Origin: Macrolepiota albuminosa
Lineage: Eukaryota > Basidiomycota > Agaricomycetes > Agaricales > Agaricaceae
DNA: 64,000 bases
Assembly (NCBI GenBank): GCA_027475525.1
Contig: JAMWFC010000005.1
Coordinates: 1,810,019-1,874,018, forward strand
Reading direction: 5' to 3'
In this document: positions 35,445-49,345 of the stretch, in pieces
Position numbering within the stretch: position 1 is the stretch's first letter
Layout of the letters: every line of letters starts with the position of its first letter
Program-made: the position numbers and the translations under genes
Notes under the pieces: generated by a model
The model's database searches: none
Seen by the model: only the letters and a program-made list of their open reading frames with translations
What the model was told of the DNA's origin: nothing

Positions 35445-36704
35445 TTACCGATTTCCAACTAACGACGGTCTCATATATGGTCCATTAGCGCCCATCCCGT
35501 ACGATACGGACGATGGTATTGACGTCGGCATGCCCCCTTGCATTGGGTTCATCGACATGCCATTTGATGGTGATGGCCCAGGTGTCTGGTTGTGTGTTTC
35601 CCTAACTGAACTTCGGTCCTCCCTTTCTGCAATCGTTGCACCGGTTCGGCTCGTATCTGTGAGGCCGTTTGATACAGTGAACGTCTGACCAAGCCCATAG
35701 AGCTTGCCAGAGTACTCGGCGTGATCAATCTGATCATTGAAGTAAAGTTCACGGATCTTAAAGAAAGTGGTTGCAGTAAGGAGAGAGTCCGAGCCTGCTT
35801 GGTTTGATGGCCCAATTCGTTGAATCTATATCTGCGTGTAAGTAATTTACAAACGTTGTAGCGCGTATAAACATACACCCAAATCATCAGCGAGCTCTTG
35901 AAGGCCTCCTCGAAGTATTTTTGTAGAACGCATAAGGAATTTGACGTCATATACAGTAGGGAACCATATCTGTAGCAGGTCAAAAAACTGGTCCTCGGCA
36001 GTGGGTAAGGACTCTGCAGTTAGAAGTTTGACAAAGTAGCCAAAATCGTAGCCACTGCATATCACAGTCAAGGAAATTAAGATCCCAAATTGACAAAGGA
36101 AACGCACCTGCGCCATGGTTCAAAATTCACAGAAAAAGGACTATGCACATAAGAAGCTCACCTATGGAACGAAATCCACTTCGCTTCTGGAGACAATACC
36201 ATCCCCGACGTGATCATAAGTGCCGCAAAGTCATTAGGCATAATCCCAAACTCTTCATGCCGTTGAAAATCAAAACCAGACTTTTGTAGGTGTTCTATCG
36301 ATTCAGGCGCGTACATATCATCACTGCTTTCATCAGACCATAATTAGTCGACAAAGAGGAATCTTACTTGACATTAAACTTGAAATTGAACTGCCAAGTG
36401 GAGCACTCTTCGGGCAAGTTTCCATCCTCGTCTGCTAGGGTCACGCCAACCTGAATGATCTTCAACAGGTCAACATTGCACCGCATCGTCTGGTAGTGAT
36501 AATCTGATGACGTCTTAAATGTCCCAATAGGTCGCGCCACGACTCCAGGGAATTCTGTATCCTGGAACCAGTGAGGTCGATGATATGACTTGCAAGAGGG
36601 AGTGACTCAACCATTGCGACATAAGAATATTGATCAATTATATCACGTATGTTGCGCATTTCTACTTCGAGATTATGCGCCCATACGTCTCTTATTCGGG
36701 ACAT
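35445..36704 (-). CDS. pop2: Pop2/Caf1 deadenylase subunit of CCR4-NOT
   Basis: Five exons, 36704-36612, 36561-36368, 36323-36162, 36054-35877 and 35825-35445; introns 44-107 nt; 335 residues. Start [19 protein letters not shown] is the usual Caf1 N-terminus. DEDD nuclease residues are visible: D32 and E34 in MDTEFPG, D in [11 protein letters not shown] in QAGSDSLLT. The domain is followed by a Met/Pro/Ser/Gly-rich tail of about 70 residues. Known role: 3'-5' poly(A) shortening of mRNA in the cytoplasm. Odd point: the family has PQHQAGSD, with the catalytic His five residues before the last Asp, whereas here the codon is AAC, giving PSNQAGSD. Confidence 0.92.
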
Positions 36705-37055
36705 ATCGTGCGTAGAATCCGTCGACGAGCGTGAGGGAGCCAGTTTGTTCAAGGGGAGAGAACAATGTCGCGTGATTACGTAATGTTCCAAGGCAATACA
36801 CGAACGCGTTTAGTCTAAGTAGAGCTCAAAGGGGAAACGATGGAAAGTAAGAGCTGTCTTCTTCGACTCCAGGTTCTAGTATTATGAACATCTCAATGAA
36901 GATATGAATTACAGACAAGTAGCAGGCAAAATTGTTATCAAAGTATCTTGACAACTTTAGATGGTATTTGTATCCAAAAATAAGACCAGTACACCGTTGA
37001 AGGTGACAATCAGGTCTTTGTTTTGTCCTTTGGTCATCAATATATACCGTACATA
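36705..37055. other. Short intergenic spacer
   Basis: Between the pop2 start and the 3' end of the EBP-like gene; promoter of pop2 presumed. No gene seen. Confidence 0.5.
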
Positions 37056-37961
<906 letters not shown>

Positions 37962-40897
37962 CGAGCGTGGCTGTTCAATCCGAAGTGGCGTGACAGGTCC
38001 ACAATTGTTGCAACGGCCCCAGAGTCCCGGACGGGCCGAACTCCAGTTTCTCTGCTCCAACTTTGCCGCTGGTTTTCACTCGTTTCCTGGTGGCCGATTC
38101 CTCATGACCTTCTGGCGAGAAAACACACATCCGACACGATGGAAAAAGGCCAAGGCGCCAAGAGAAACTCGTCACTAAACCTTGGGACAATAAGGTCTTG
38201 TTTTTTCTGTTCCTTGCCTCGTTGCCACACTTCGACCGCAACCGTGGCATTTATGTCGTTAAACAAGGAGACCAGAAGTACTTTGAATGCATCCGGTTCA
38301 AGCTTATTGAACAACTCGTGGCAAAGTAACTTCCGCAAATGGCCTTTTCTGGGTTTTATTTTCAGTGGCCAGTTTATCGGGACCGATATGTCGTTTTTGG
38401 ATTCATACGACATCAGCGAGATGATCTAGAGGAAGCGGCTGACTCCGGGTACATATGTCAGTTTAGTTTCTATGTGTGGTCTCAGCAGAGGAACGATCCA
38501 TCATCACTCTTTTCCATCATGTTCTTTTGGTTCCTGTTTTTGTTGTTACAGCCATTATCATTCCATCGTGAGTTCCTTTCCTCCTGACACTGATCCTGAT
38601 TATGATAATGATAGGGACATCATAGTGATAGTCACTTCGAGTTCTTGCAACGTTGTATAATCACAACTGCTTCCGTCTGCTGTATGTGCAATCAATGATC
38701 GTAGTTCGTTCGATTTACCCAGTGCTGTCAGTTCTGCCTTTTTGTTACTTCCATTTGATTACAGCAGCATACGCTTCATGCGGTGAACTGCTTGCATTGA
38801 GCAAAATACAGCACCCCACTGTGCAATGTACATCTAAATGGGTGACGCTTCACCTCTTCCCCAAATGACCCAAATGATCCTCTTGGGTAGCGCCGGTATG
38901 GTAACTACGTGATTTGTTTTCTCTGGGCCGAAATACAAATAGAATCCCCAATGGATTATCACTCCCTCTATCTGTTTCTGTCCGTTGACGGATGCAGTGT
39001 ACACCTGTCGACGAATGGGAATTAGAACGCGGCATACGCCGGGTAGATGCAGATTGACCTGCATTTGTGTTTCTCAGAGCAACCGCGAAATGGACGCGTT
39101 TACACGGTATGACGGACCTTATCTGGGTATGGAAAATCCTTTGACAAGGGTGAGTCGTTATGATGTTCTTCCTTTCACGCGCTCATATATACCTTGATGC
39201 GATTTTTTTTTGCAGAATACAAATCATTTCGTTTATGGCTTTTGAGTACATATCTCCATTGTTCTACGAAGGAGATCCCGTAGGATCAAATTGAGAAGTG
39301 ATCTGTAGAGGTATTTTACAACTGATCTTAACTTTCAGCGTTTGAGTGAGTCGTATATTTTGCCCCCGGGCTCGGATTGGGATTGAGTGCTTGAATCGGA
39401 CTCGAGACATGTTTTGTTGACTGACGGCAAGACACATGTCGGACGTAATCGACCGAAGCTGTGATAGTGATGTCACCCAAACCTCCATACAATCCAAGGT
39501 ACATCGGAGGTTTAATCACAATGGCAGATGTCAGTCAAGGCCTGGGAGGATATGCCAAATAGGAGACTTCCCTTTCTCCTTATTGTGACAAACTCTCCCA
39601 TGACCTGTTTGATGAAGGCTGAATCACGAACCATCCAATCACCTTGTCGGCGATGAACCACGGACTTTGCATCTTTGCCATGCCGAGGATCCGTTCTGCC
39701 AGAACATGCGCCTTGCTCGGAAAGAGAGTTTTGTGTCGCAAGGCCCCAGGATAAGACTGGGCTTTTCTTCGGCCTTGAGTTTATGACTGCAGTGATATTT
39801 GCTATGTTAACAGCATGCTCGTATTTGTCATTGGAAGTAAATGGATAGCACCGTGTTCCAAACAAGATAACCATAGTTGGCATGTTCCTTGTGTAGTAAA
39901 AATAAAACATTGACAGATCGAGAAGTTCTGACTGGAAGCCAATCTTGACAGCATTGGCAGGTGGTGCAAATAACTGCCCATCTAGGTCATTGCCTCAAAG
40001 GTCGGCCGAGAGTCACGGCGCGCTTATAACGACGCCGTCTCGTAAAAAACGAGGATATAGCCGAGATTAATGAAGTTGATAAAGACTATACCACAGGTCG
40101 TACAAATGTCAGAGTTGGGATAACTCAAGACGGCTGTATGTAAAGTGGAAGTAAAAGACGGGTATTTAGACCGATGAACCCGCCGGAAGATCGCGACGGC
40201 TTTACCTTGTGGCCCGCGTCAGGAGATTGGGTTTACCTCCGTACTTACGGGAATTGTGGTTATTCTGGGGATCTCGATTTTCCGGCAGTGTCCGTGATTC
40301 TCGCATGTGCAAGTAAGAGGAAGTTTATTAGATTCGATGCTTGATTTTACCTTAGTCTCTAGGACTGAAGTTGCTAGATGATTCCACGGGAACATGCACG
40401 ATGACAGGCCTACTGGGGACGCAGGGAGACGAGAGGAGAGGCAGGAGAAAGGATGAGAATGGAACCTTTTCTGCCAAACGGGGATAGCGACGGGAGCGCC
40501 CGAACCGCCACGTTTAGTTCGATCGATCTTCCACGCCCCTTGGTGTGATCGTCTCTTTGTCTGTGGGGCCAAAAAATTCTTCATCAACTGCCCCGTTTTG
40601 TCCTTTTGGGACTGCTCTGCTCTTGCAAGTGGAGCCTTGTTGTGTTTTGGTATTGTCTCGGATGGGAACTACTCACCTTACGTGAAGGATTGATGAATGG
40701 AGCGAGAGGTCTATAATAGTATTATGGTCCACCACTGAATTAGTATAGTAAATAGCTAAGAGCAGAAACGCACGGTTCGACGACAGTATATCAATCATTA
40801 TGTGTCCGTGTGCCTGTTACCTTCTTGATCTCCGCCCACAAACTGTTTATACTTTCCACACTCAGCCCCGTCCGAATTCCACGCAGCCCATTATACC
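37962..40897. other. Unassigned stretch with splice-like signals
   Basis: Two places suggest a plus-strand gene I cannot identify: an open segment about 38160-38328 followed by a GTAACT...TTTTCAG intron-like piece, and MDAFTRYDGPYLG... (39090 onward) spliced by GTGAGT (39151) to TTGCAG (39216) with a stop at about 39243. A minus-strand frame (38413-38102) overlaps the first. Nothing recognised in 39.3-40.9 kb. Confidence 0.25.
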
Positions 40898-43800
40898 ATG
40901 TCCCCTGAGCCTCTCATCCTCCACGACTCAGCCTATCCTCAACCTGAAGAACGGCCTCCGGACCCTCGTCCCCTCAAACGGGCCCGAAAAAATCTTTCGC
41001 CCAAGCAGGACCCCCTTTATGACCCCCAGGTTCCGCCTGTTGTCGACCACATCTTCATTGCCGAGGGAAACGTGACGAAAAAGTCTGGTGGGAAGAAGGT
41101 GTGTAGTCTAAAGGAAAAAAAAACACGAAGGTGGCAAAGATTGACCTTCGTTCACTATCGCAGGCACCCCTCTCGTGCTGTGAATGTAGAAGGTATGTAA
41201 TTCTCCCCGAGTTTGGGTAGCAGATGGACTTCTTGCTTGTGTGATTCAGACTCAAGCTAAAGGTCAGCCATTCTTCTCCTTCCTCGCCATGCATCGTACA
41301 CTGAAGATGATGAAACATTAGTGCGATCGTAACTTTCCTTGTGCATCATGCAAGGTGTGTACACAACTCATCAACAGAGTTTAAACAGCGGATTAATTTG
41401 GTCTAAAGAAACGTGGGTGCGCAGAGATATGTCCTGAAGGTATGTCATGATACTCCTTGACCTCTACAAAATTTTATCGTGTAATGAATGTCAGGTGTAC
41501 TCGTATCCGGCAAGGGTACCCGCTTCATTCTTGCTAACACTGAACAACTCCATGCCAAGATTCATGAAATGAGCGAGCGTATCCGGAATCTCGAGGAGGC
41601 ACTTGAGCAATGTCGGTGTATTCCTACACCACATCCATTGCTCACTCCCGAGCTTCTTACCATAAAAAGCACAATGGGGCTCTATGGAGGTACCCAATCC
41701 GGCACAGACAACCCGATTGCGAATACCAGTAACGGTCAGGTCCATACCCAATCCCAGCTCAATGGCAACGTGAATACAAATGGACGAGCAACAGAGGAGA
41801 CTGAAGATCGGAAGCTTGACATCGAGCTGACTATGACACCTTCATCGGTGATCATGATGAGCGAGGACAATCATAACCTAGGATTGACCTTCCATGTGCG
41901 TGAAGTCATGTCTTTTTTGCATCTATCTCGGTTCCCAGTTAATCTCGTGATACCCACAGGCCTCCTCATTTGACAATCACCACGAACTTTTTCAGGAAGT
42001 TGTCCGTCTAAGCCAATGCTATCCCCTCCCAGAGAACGTTTCTCCGGAACCAAACCTCAAAATGAGGGAGTACATCCGCTCCAACCTCCCATCCCGAGCT
42101 GAAGCCGACCACCTTTGGGACCAAGCTCTCCAAAATGCGTTGTGGCAGTATGTTCACTCTCCCCTGTTCCTTTCCCCCTCTGCTTCAACTAACGGAATGG
42201 CACTTTCCAGATACAACCCTCACCCCTCCGAAACATTCTACCCCAACCTCGCACACCACTGCTACACGGTCGCGACACCCGACCTCTCCCCGCGTCGGCT
42301 CGCTCTTCTCTTCATGATTCTGGCCGTCGGCTGTCTCGTCGACCTTACGCACCGCGCTCCCGACTCTCCCGACGCTGAACGGTATCACAAGTTCGCACGT
42401 GCGTCGCTTTGTGAGATTCCTGTAATGGAAGAAACGAATGTCGAGACCATCACGGCACTATTTTATGAGATTTGGTATCTACTCGTGTTCAGTGATAAGA
42501 AGAAGGCCGCGGGATATGCGTGGGGACTTATGGGACTCACCGCGAAGCTCGCACAAAGTGTAAGTCGCATGTCGATCGATCAGGCTTCCCTCTACCTCGA
42601 ATGTCATAATTGTAAGGTTGATGTTGATGTGTCCTCTTTGTTCTGGTATACAGATCGGCCTGCATAGGAACTCAGCTGGTGGAGTGAAAGGCATTCCTGA
42701 AGAAGTGGAGAAACGCCGGTCGTTGTTTTGGGAACTCCTCTACCTTGATGCGCGGCTGGTATGTACTCCTTCTCCTTGGCATTCCGTCAGTTTCCTCATC
42801 ATTCATCCTGCTGACTGCAATGTAGTCACTCTCACTTGGCCGTCCGCCGTCTCTCTGCATTCGATACATGGACTGCCCGCGGCCCTCGTATGAGCCAGAC
42901 CTAGGATGTGATCCATCAGAAAGCCTGCATTACTGTATATCTTGAATTTAACTCTCCGTTCCATGTTGCTAATAGACATTAATTGACAGACCAAGAATGG
43001 AAGCATTCCTGCTATACCGAGTGTCTCGCACCTGTTCTAGAGGTCATTTCGCAGCCCTCATTGGAGTATGGTATCGTAGTCGATCTAGATACGAAAATTC
43101 GCGACTTTTCGTTCCCTCCTCCTTTGAGGACGGGAAACATGGGTGATTCAAGGAGTCTGCAAATGCAAAAAGCGAGCTTGAGCATTGCGTTGGAAGCGGG
43201 TGGGTAGCAGAGAATGTTTATCTTGCGTCGGTCAACCACTGACACCGTCCATCGTCTAGTTCTTCTCCAGCTCCATCGTTCATTCTTCACGCGCGCTCTC
43301 AGCGGGCCTGAGGAGTCTTTCAACCGAAGGCACAAATATGCGCCTTCTGTCGTCGCGGTCTTCCTCAGCGCCTCTCGCATGATAGCGACCGTCCAGGATC
43401 TTTATCATCGCGAGCCGCAGCTCACCGCACGTATCCTGGGATACTGGTCAAATGCATTCTCAGCAGCGGTGCGTTTAATATATCCTTCCGTAGTTATCTG
43501 ACAACGAATACTGACAACGATTGATATAAGGTGGCGTTATGCCTTTTGGTCTCCCGGGCGCCCTTCACGTGTCTCTCTCCTGCCGCTCTTCAAGAACTGG
43601 AGCGCGCTCGGATGCTATTCAAGTCTGCAAGAGCCACATGCCCACGCGCACTACAAGTCATCGTGAGTAACTAAGTCACCCATATGTACATTCTGTATAC
43701 ACTTTTGCTCGTCCACTTAATCCATCCCATTGCAGCCGATCCTCGAGTCGATGGTGAACAAAGCAAATGACATCTACAATCGCTGGGTTGAAGGCCAAGA

Positions 43801-44272
43801 AGTCCAAACCGTCCTACAACACCTAGTCCCCACAGATCCCGCAGCCCACGAAATGGACCCTTCCTCCCATGGCCACCTCACCCCAACGGTCAACAACAGC
43901 GCCTATGTCTCACCCTCCCCGCCGCCTTCCACCGATCCCTTCTCTCGGACGCACCGCAGCCTCGCGCAATGCATCGTCGAGGTACACGAACGCGCCCGAC
44001 AAATGTTCCCACAACGCAAACCGTGCTCGTGCACCACCCGCGCGGCAGCGTGCCCGCCATCGCATTTCTGGGCCCCTCCGCCCGTCGTGCCACAGGCTAC
44101 CCCCGTCCTGCCGGATCTGCACAGTTACAAGTACGAGAACGCGATGCTCCCTCCGCCGCCGCCGGACACGAGGCCCGAGCCTGGGTCTAAGATGGCTGGC
44201 GTCGTGGAGACGCTGAATTTTGAGCTTGGGGCGTTGAGCGCGGGTGAGCAGAGCTGGATGAGTTTTTTCTGA
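40898..44272 (+). CDS. Zn2Cys6 fungal transcription factor, copy 1
   Basis: Fourteen exons: 40898-41098, 41164-41192, 41250-41262, 41322-41354, 41409-41439, 41495-41895, 41960-42147, 42211-42559, 42654-42758, 42826-42934, 42990-43199, 43260-43468, 43531-43662, 43736-44272; 2547 nt, 848 residues. Binuclear zinc cluster C72-x2-C75-x6-C82-x5-C88-x2-C91-x8-C100, spread over four short exons. Then FILANTEQLHAKI...RIRNLEEAL, a coiled-coil dimerisation helix, and a middle homology region (DLSPRRLALLFMILAVGCLVDL, EIWYLLVFSDKKKAAGYAWGLMGL, IGLHRNS, SLSLGRPPSLC, YHREPQLTARILGYW). Pro-rich C-terminus. Likely nuclear regulator; target unknown. The 41959 acceptor for intron 6 is chosen over 41995 for length and frame. 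Confidence 0.85.
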
Positions 44273-44810
44273 GTCTATTTAAATGAGGTAAAAATGATTT
44301 TCCGGTACCTCGGTTACCCTTGGCTGGATCATGTTATGTATGTTATTTCCATGGGATTACGTCCCTCGTACGGTCTATATCGTAGCGGGGTTTCTTGCTT
44401 TCACGTTCATGTTCATTGACTATTGCTTTATGGTGGTGCTGATGTCGTATTGAAACCTATATATCATCGCTAATCTTGCCTGTTATGTCATTTAGTGCTG
44501 TCCTATTATAGAATACCCTTTTTCCGGAAATATAGAGCGAATGATAGAGGGAATGTTATTCTCTGATCTCCGGTGATTTCGCAGTCCGAGAGAGCCGCAT
44601 ATACTGCGACGTCTCGAGTCCGATCACGACTACCCTGCACAACGCGCCAGGCAGCGCCTCTCCTCCCTCTTTAGGGTTTCATGGCTTGGAATGACCCACA
44701 CGCGACTCACGACAACTTTCGCCCGAGAGTCACGGGATGCTCAGCTTCGAAATGCTAACAAGGCGTAATCTAAAGCTAACTTCTCTGCTTTGCTGCAACC
44801 ACCACGAAGA
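44273..44810. other. Spacer between the two regulators
   Basis: Contains the 3' region of copy 1 and presumably the promoter of copy 2; nothing recognised. Confidence 0.5.
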
Positions 44811-47800
44811 ATGCTAGGACACTACCTCGCCCCCGATGGCCAGGGCGTCCCAATGCAGAATCGACCTGGAAAGCGTGCGAGGAACACGCAGGACGACCAG
44901 GTGCAGCCCCTGTACCACCACCAGTTGCCCTTATCCAGAGAGCCATTTGGGTTCACGGAGGAACACATGGCAGACGGTAAGAGGAAAGAGACACGACCCC
45001 CCGACAAAGAAAAGAACCGTCGGCTGTCGTGTAAAGAATGCCGGAGGTGAGTTTGTGGCCGATATCAGGAATTTTCCACCTGACGACGCGGTTGGTGCAG
45101 GCTAAAACTCAAGGTCGGTTAGAAATTGTTTTCTCTACTAATAAAAAAACTTATTGCATACGGTGCAGTGCGATCGTGTCTTTCCATGCCAGGTGGGTCG
45201 TGTAACCCGTAAGGACGAGCTTGTTCGATCGAACTTTTCTCTAGTCTTGCGTCAAGCGCGGATGTGGCAGCCTTTGTCCGGAAGGTGCCTTACTATTACT
45301 TGCTCGTGTCGCTCCTCTCATTTCTTTCTAGGCGCCCTGACATCTGGACGTGGCAGTCGGTCAGCCTTATCCTCCAAACTTTCTTCGAGTCATCTTACTT
45401 TGATCTACTTAGCTTTATCCTCGCAAATACAGAACAGCTCCATGAAAAAATCGCTGTCCTCAGTGACCGTGTCCGCCAACTCGAGGATGCACTGCAGAAT
45501 CTCCAGGCAACACATTCACCCCACCCCCATCCGCTCCTCACTCCGGAACTACTCCAGATCAAAACCTCACAAGACCTCTACATCACGACCCAGGCCCAGG
45601 CCCAGCATCTTCCGAATCAATATCAGGATTCCACTTCGGATCACCTCGCAGACTCCACAAACGCCCTCTCCCTCTCCGTACTGGCTTCGACTCAGCCACC
45701 CTATGCGCCTGCGACAAACTCGCACCTCACAATAGGCACCGGTAGTAATAGCGAGATCACATCTTTCAGCGACCCTCCGGACGTCCCCCCTGATATCCTA
45801 CAGCTCAGCAGCACATTTCCCTTCCCGTGGTCTGTCGACCTCCGCATAAGGAAACGCATCCGCGAGGCGTTGCCTCCGCGCCACGAGGCCCTTGCGATCT
45901 GCGAAGCAGCGCGGAACAACGCCCTGTGGCAGTGCGTCTCTTCTTCTCGTTCTCTGCGTGTCTCAGAATTTGCTCATGTGGTGTGTATTCTCGCTCATTC
46001 CAGATATCACCTCGATGCGTCCGAGACGTTTTTACAGAATATTTTGCACCATTGTTATTCGGTCCCCATAGAGGACCTCTCTCCCAGACGACTTGCATTA
46101 TTACTAATGATTCTCTCCATTGGCTCTCTTGTTGACCTGGCTCGGCCCTTGGGATCCCTATATGGCGAAGCCTATCATCATCTAGCTCGTGCAGCCGTGT
46201 GCGAGATTCCGCTTATGGAGGAACCAGACTTTGACGTGCTTCACTGCTTAGTGAGTCCTTTTACCTTCTACAAGTTGATCAAGGATAAAGCACGACCCAC
46301 GTAGTTTTTCATGATCTGGTGGCATCTCATATTCTCCGACAACAAAAAAGCTATCGGGTATGCTTGGAACCTAATGGGCTTTGTTGCAAAACTCGCACAA
46401 GGGGTATGCCCCTTGTCTCATCCTCTCATGTCAGCATAATTTGACTAGGGCTCTGCGCCTATTCAGCTCGGTCTCCGTCAGTATCACCTCGACTTCTGTG
46501 TGGCGTAAACTTCAAGGGTCTCTGACACCATATCGTGCATGTAGATCGGAACAGCCTACGACGTCGTGGTATTCCAGAGGAGGACGAGAAACGTCGGGCC
46601 GTATTTTGGGAGCTGCTCAACCTAGATGCTCGTATGGTATGCACCAAGCTTACTTTGGACGAATGTAGTATTTGAAGGCTCATCTACAGAGTCTTTCCCT
46701 GGGTCGTCCCCCTTCCATCTGCCTGCGCCACGTCGATACCAAACCTCCCGAGTTTAAGGGCGCAGGGTTATATGTCCCACAAGAGGAGATAGTGTGTATG
46801 TATCGTCCGTAATTGCCCCAATCAAAGGCTAATAGGCTAATCTACTGTAACTTCCTAGACCATGAATGGAAAAACGCCTTCTTCATACAGTGCCTCACGC
46901 CCATCCTCGAAGCTGTTGTCGTCGTCGACCCGCCGCCATACCACACCATCGTTGAACTCGATTCTCTCGTGCGCAATTTTCAAATCCCCAAGCTTCTCGA
47001 CGAGCAGGCCAAACATGGGTCAGGGGGATACGGAGGTAGTAGGGCGTTGGCACCGCGTTTCCTCACCATGCAACGTGCTCTCGTGGCAACGAGCCGCGAT
47101 ATATGCGAGTATTCTCTCACTGCGTTCTACTCATAGGTGATCATGCTTTCGAACAGCTCTTCTTCAGCTCCATCGGAAGTTCTTTACAGAAGCGATGAGT
47201 CTCCCCGAGGCGTTTGATGTCGCCACACACCCCTACTCGCCTTCTGTGCTCGCCACGTGTCTCGGTGCCGCTTCCCTCATCGAGAGCATTGAGACTTTAT
47301 TTGACAAGGAACCGCAACTCAGTGCACGGTTTTTATATTTCTGGTTTAACACTTATTCTGCAACTGTCCGTACTTCCCATCTATTTTTCCCTTACAGCCA
47401 ATTTTGATTTCCATCGATGTCGTCTTCTCAATAATAGGCAACTCTAGCACTTTGCGTCGCCCGTGCACCCTGCACACCGTTTGCTCCCGAAGCGCAGAAA
47501 TACGTTGACCGCGCATGCCGATTATTTAATCGAGCTGCTCAAATTCTCCCACTTTGCCGACGTCTCCAGCACGTCACCGAAAAACTAGCAGACAAATCCC
47601 AACAATCCCTCAAGCAGTACCAATCTACCATTGCCTCCACCTTCATCGGACCACAAATGCCCACTATCTCCGCCCAAGGCCCAAGCATCACCAGTGACAC
47701 CACGGGGACATTCGAGATTCCCGGCTCGTTCCGCGCAGCTCACCCTGTACTTCTTCGATGCCTGGAACGACAAAGGCAGCGGCAGATGCAGCTGCCTCGG

Positions 47801-48127
47801 TCTGCCGAGCTCTCGCGCGCACCTGCGCTTCCTGCGTATCAACAGCAGGGACAGAAGTACCAGGGGCAGGAGGCGTGGCTCCCTGACATATACCGCTATG
47901 CGAATGCGGGCGTGGGCAAGGAGCTTAGGTACCCGTTCCCGTTCCCCGGGCAAGGACAGGGACAGACGAAACCAGAAACGTCGTGGACGCCGGTGCCGGC
48001 GGTGGTTCAGGCAAAGACGCCGTTTGTGCCGGGTATGCCGAGGGTAGATGCGAACACGGAGTTTAATTTTGATCATGGTGAGTTGGTAAAACAGTGTGAG
48101 GAGACGGGGTACATGGCTTGGTTCTAG
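44811..48127 (+). CDS. Zn2Cys6 fungal transcription factor, copy 2
   Basis: Fourteen exons: 44811-45046, 45101-45113, 45169-45192, 45245-45284, 45332-45359, 45413-45931, 46004-46250, 46305-46403, 46467-46476, 46545-46636, 46690-46795, 46859-47104, 47157-47365, 47438-48127; 2559 nt, 852 residues. Zinc cluster C74-x2-C77-x6-C84-x5-C90-x2-C93-x8-C102, coiled coil after FILANTEQLHEKI, and the same middle homology blocks as copy 1. A 10-nt exon (CTCGGTCTCC) is required: it rebuilds LGLHRNSLRRRG, the match of IGLHRNS in copy 1; without it the frame breaks. Intron 47105-47156 appears to use a GC donor (GCGAGT). Gln/Pro-rich tail. The pair is a tandem duplication with intron gains or losses. Confidence 0.82.
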
Positions 48128-49023
48128 AAGAAGGAATTACCTTATTGTTGTTTCGAGTTTTGAGAGGAAGGAATGTACGATTTTATGGTTTTTATCTGGG
48201 CTTATTCTTGTTTTTTTTTTCTTGAATACCACATACATGGGATACACGTCTTGTTATGCTTCTTTTCCAAGTACATATTACACTTAGTCTAGCCACCGTC
48301 ATGATCTATACAACATGTAAGTCTTTAAATTACCTATGAATTAGGCCGTAATTCGAGGTTGAGGTGAATCTTGTAGAAAGATACGAAAATGGTGCTGGTA
48401 AGGTTGCTTTCGTACGCGTTAGTTGTAGCGAAGATGATATCCCATGATCCTTAGAGAGTAAATCCCAGAGTTAAAAATCTTCTAACTCAAGCGAAGTATG
48501 AGTGATTTTGTGCATCAAGCTCATGTCTCGCAGTCACGCCCTTTGTTTTCTCTAATTCCGAAGGTGTCACTGTTCATACCCACTGTGTGAAGAGCAGGTC
48601 TTCTATAAACCGATCATGATTATCTTTGTTACTAATGTAATACTACCAGGAATAGATGCTTTGGAATAATGAAATCTCTATAAAGATCAATCAATGATCA
48701 ACCACTGAACTATTCCATACATTGGACCTGAGGTACTGGATGGAATCTGGTTTTGTGAAATCAATGGCCATTCTGACGATTTGGTGTTTGATATTAAAAG
48801 TTGAACTTCTAATACTATGATAGCACAGTATAAATGAATATCTATAGTAATGGAGTCAGAAACTGTTGCAACCGAGAAATGACTTTCACGACCATCGAGT
48901 TACGTCACAGTTTTTCCTTTTATGGGTGTTCCTCCTCATTTTTGTGGCTAAACCTAAATATTTCTGAGGATTACCTACTTCTACGATGAACATTATTGGA
49001 CGATTAATTCTACAGGTAATATA

Positions 49024-49057
49024 CCTCAGTCGACTACCTTACGTTGAGTGACTGAGG
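49024..49057. repeat. CCTCAGTC palindrome
   Basis: Perfect 8-bp inverted ends CCTCAGTC / GACTGAGG. Same family as the 16344, 24427 and 24536 hairpins; another half-site caccctcagtc lies at about 49109. Confidence 0.6.
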
Positions 49058-49191
49058 ACTAGATCAATGCATAATTCTACAGAAACATGTAGATGACGCG
49101 GCAAGCTCACCCTCAGTCTTCAACGTGAGATGTATATTAGACAAGAAAGAGACTAACCCATTATATTTTAATACCACACTCATGGTGACCC

Positions 49192-49345
49192 TGCGCGTCA
49201 GGTCGCAACATTTGGAGCTCTGCTACACTCCAGGAATCTAGTCTAGATTCAAACGGTCGATTATCATGTGCGCGTCAGGTCGCAACATTTGGAGCTCTGC
49301 TACACTCCAGGAATCTAGTCTAGATTCAAACGGTCGATTATCATG
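49192..49345. repeat. 77-bp tandem duplication, no. 1
   Basis: Two exact adjacent copies (49192-49268, 49269-49345). Period equals that of the six other duplications; probably an assembly join. Confidence 0.9.

Noticed and set aside
36055..36161. Extra 33-nt exon within the long pop2 intron
   Set aside because: It would leave a 21-nt intron and insert residues into the conserved [10 protein letters not shown] segment.
38102..38413. Minus-strand 103-codon frame opposite the unassigned plus-strand segment
   Set aside because: No motif, no promoter or splice support; equally explained by chance.
46404..46544. Apparent frameshift in the second Zn2Cys6 gene
   Set aside because: A 10-nt exon at 46467-46476 with normal splice signals restores the frame and the conserved motif.
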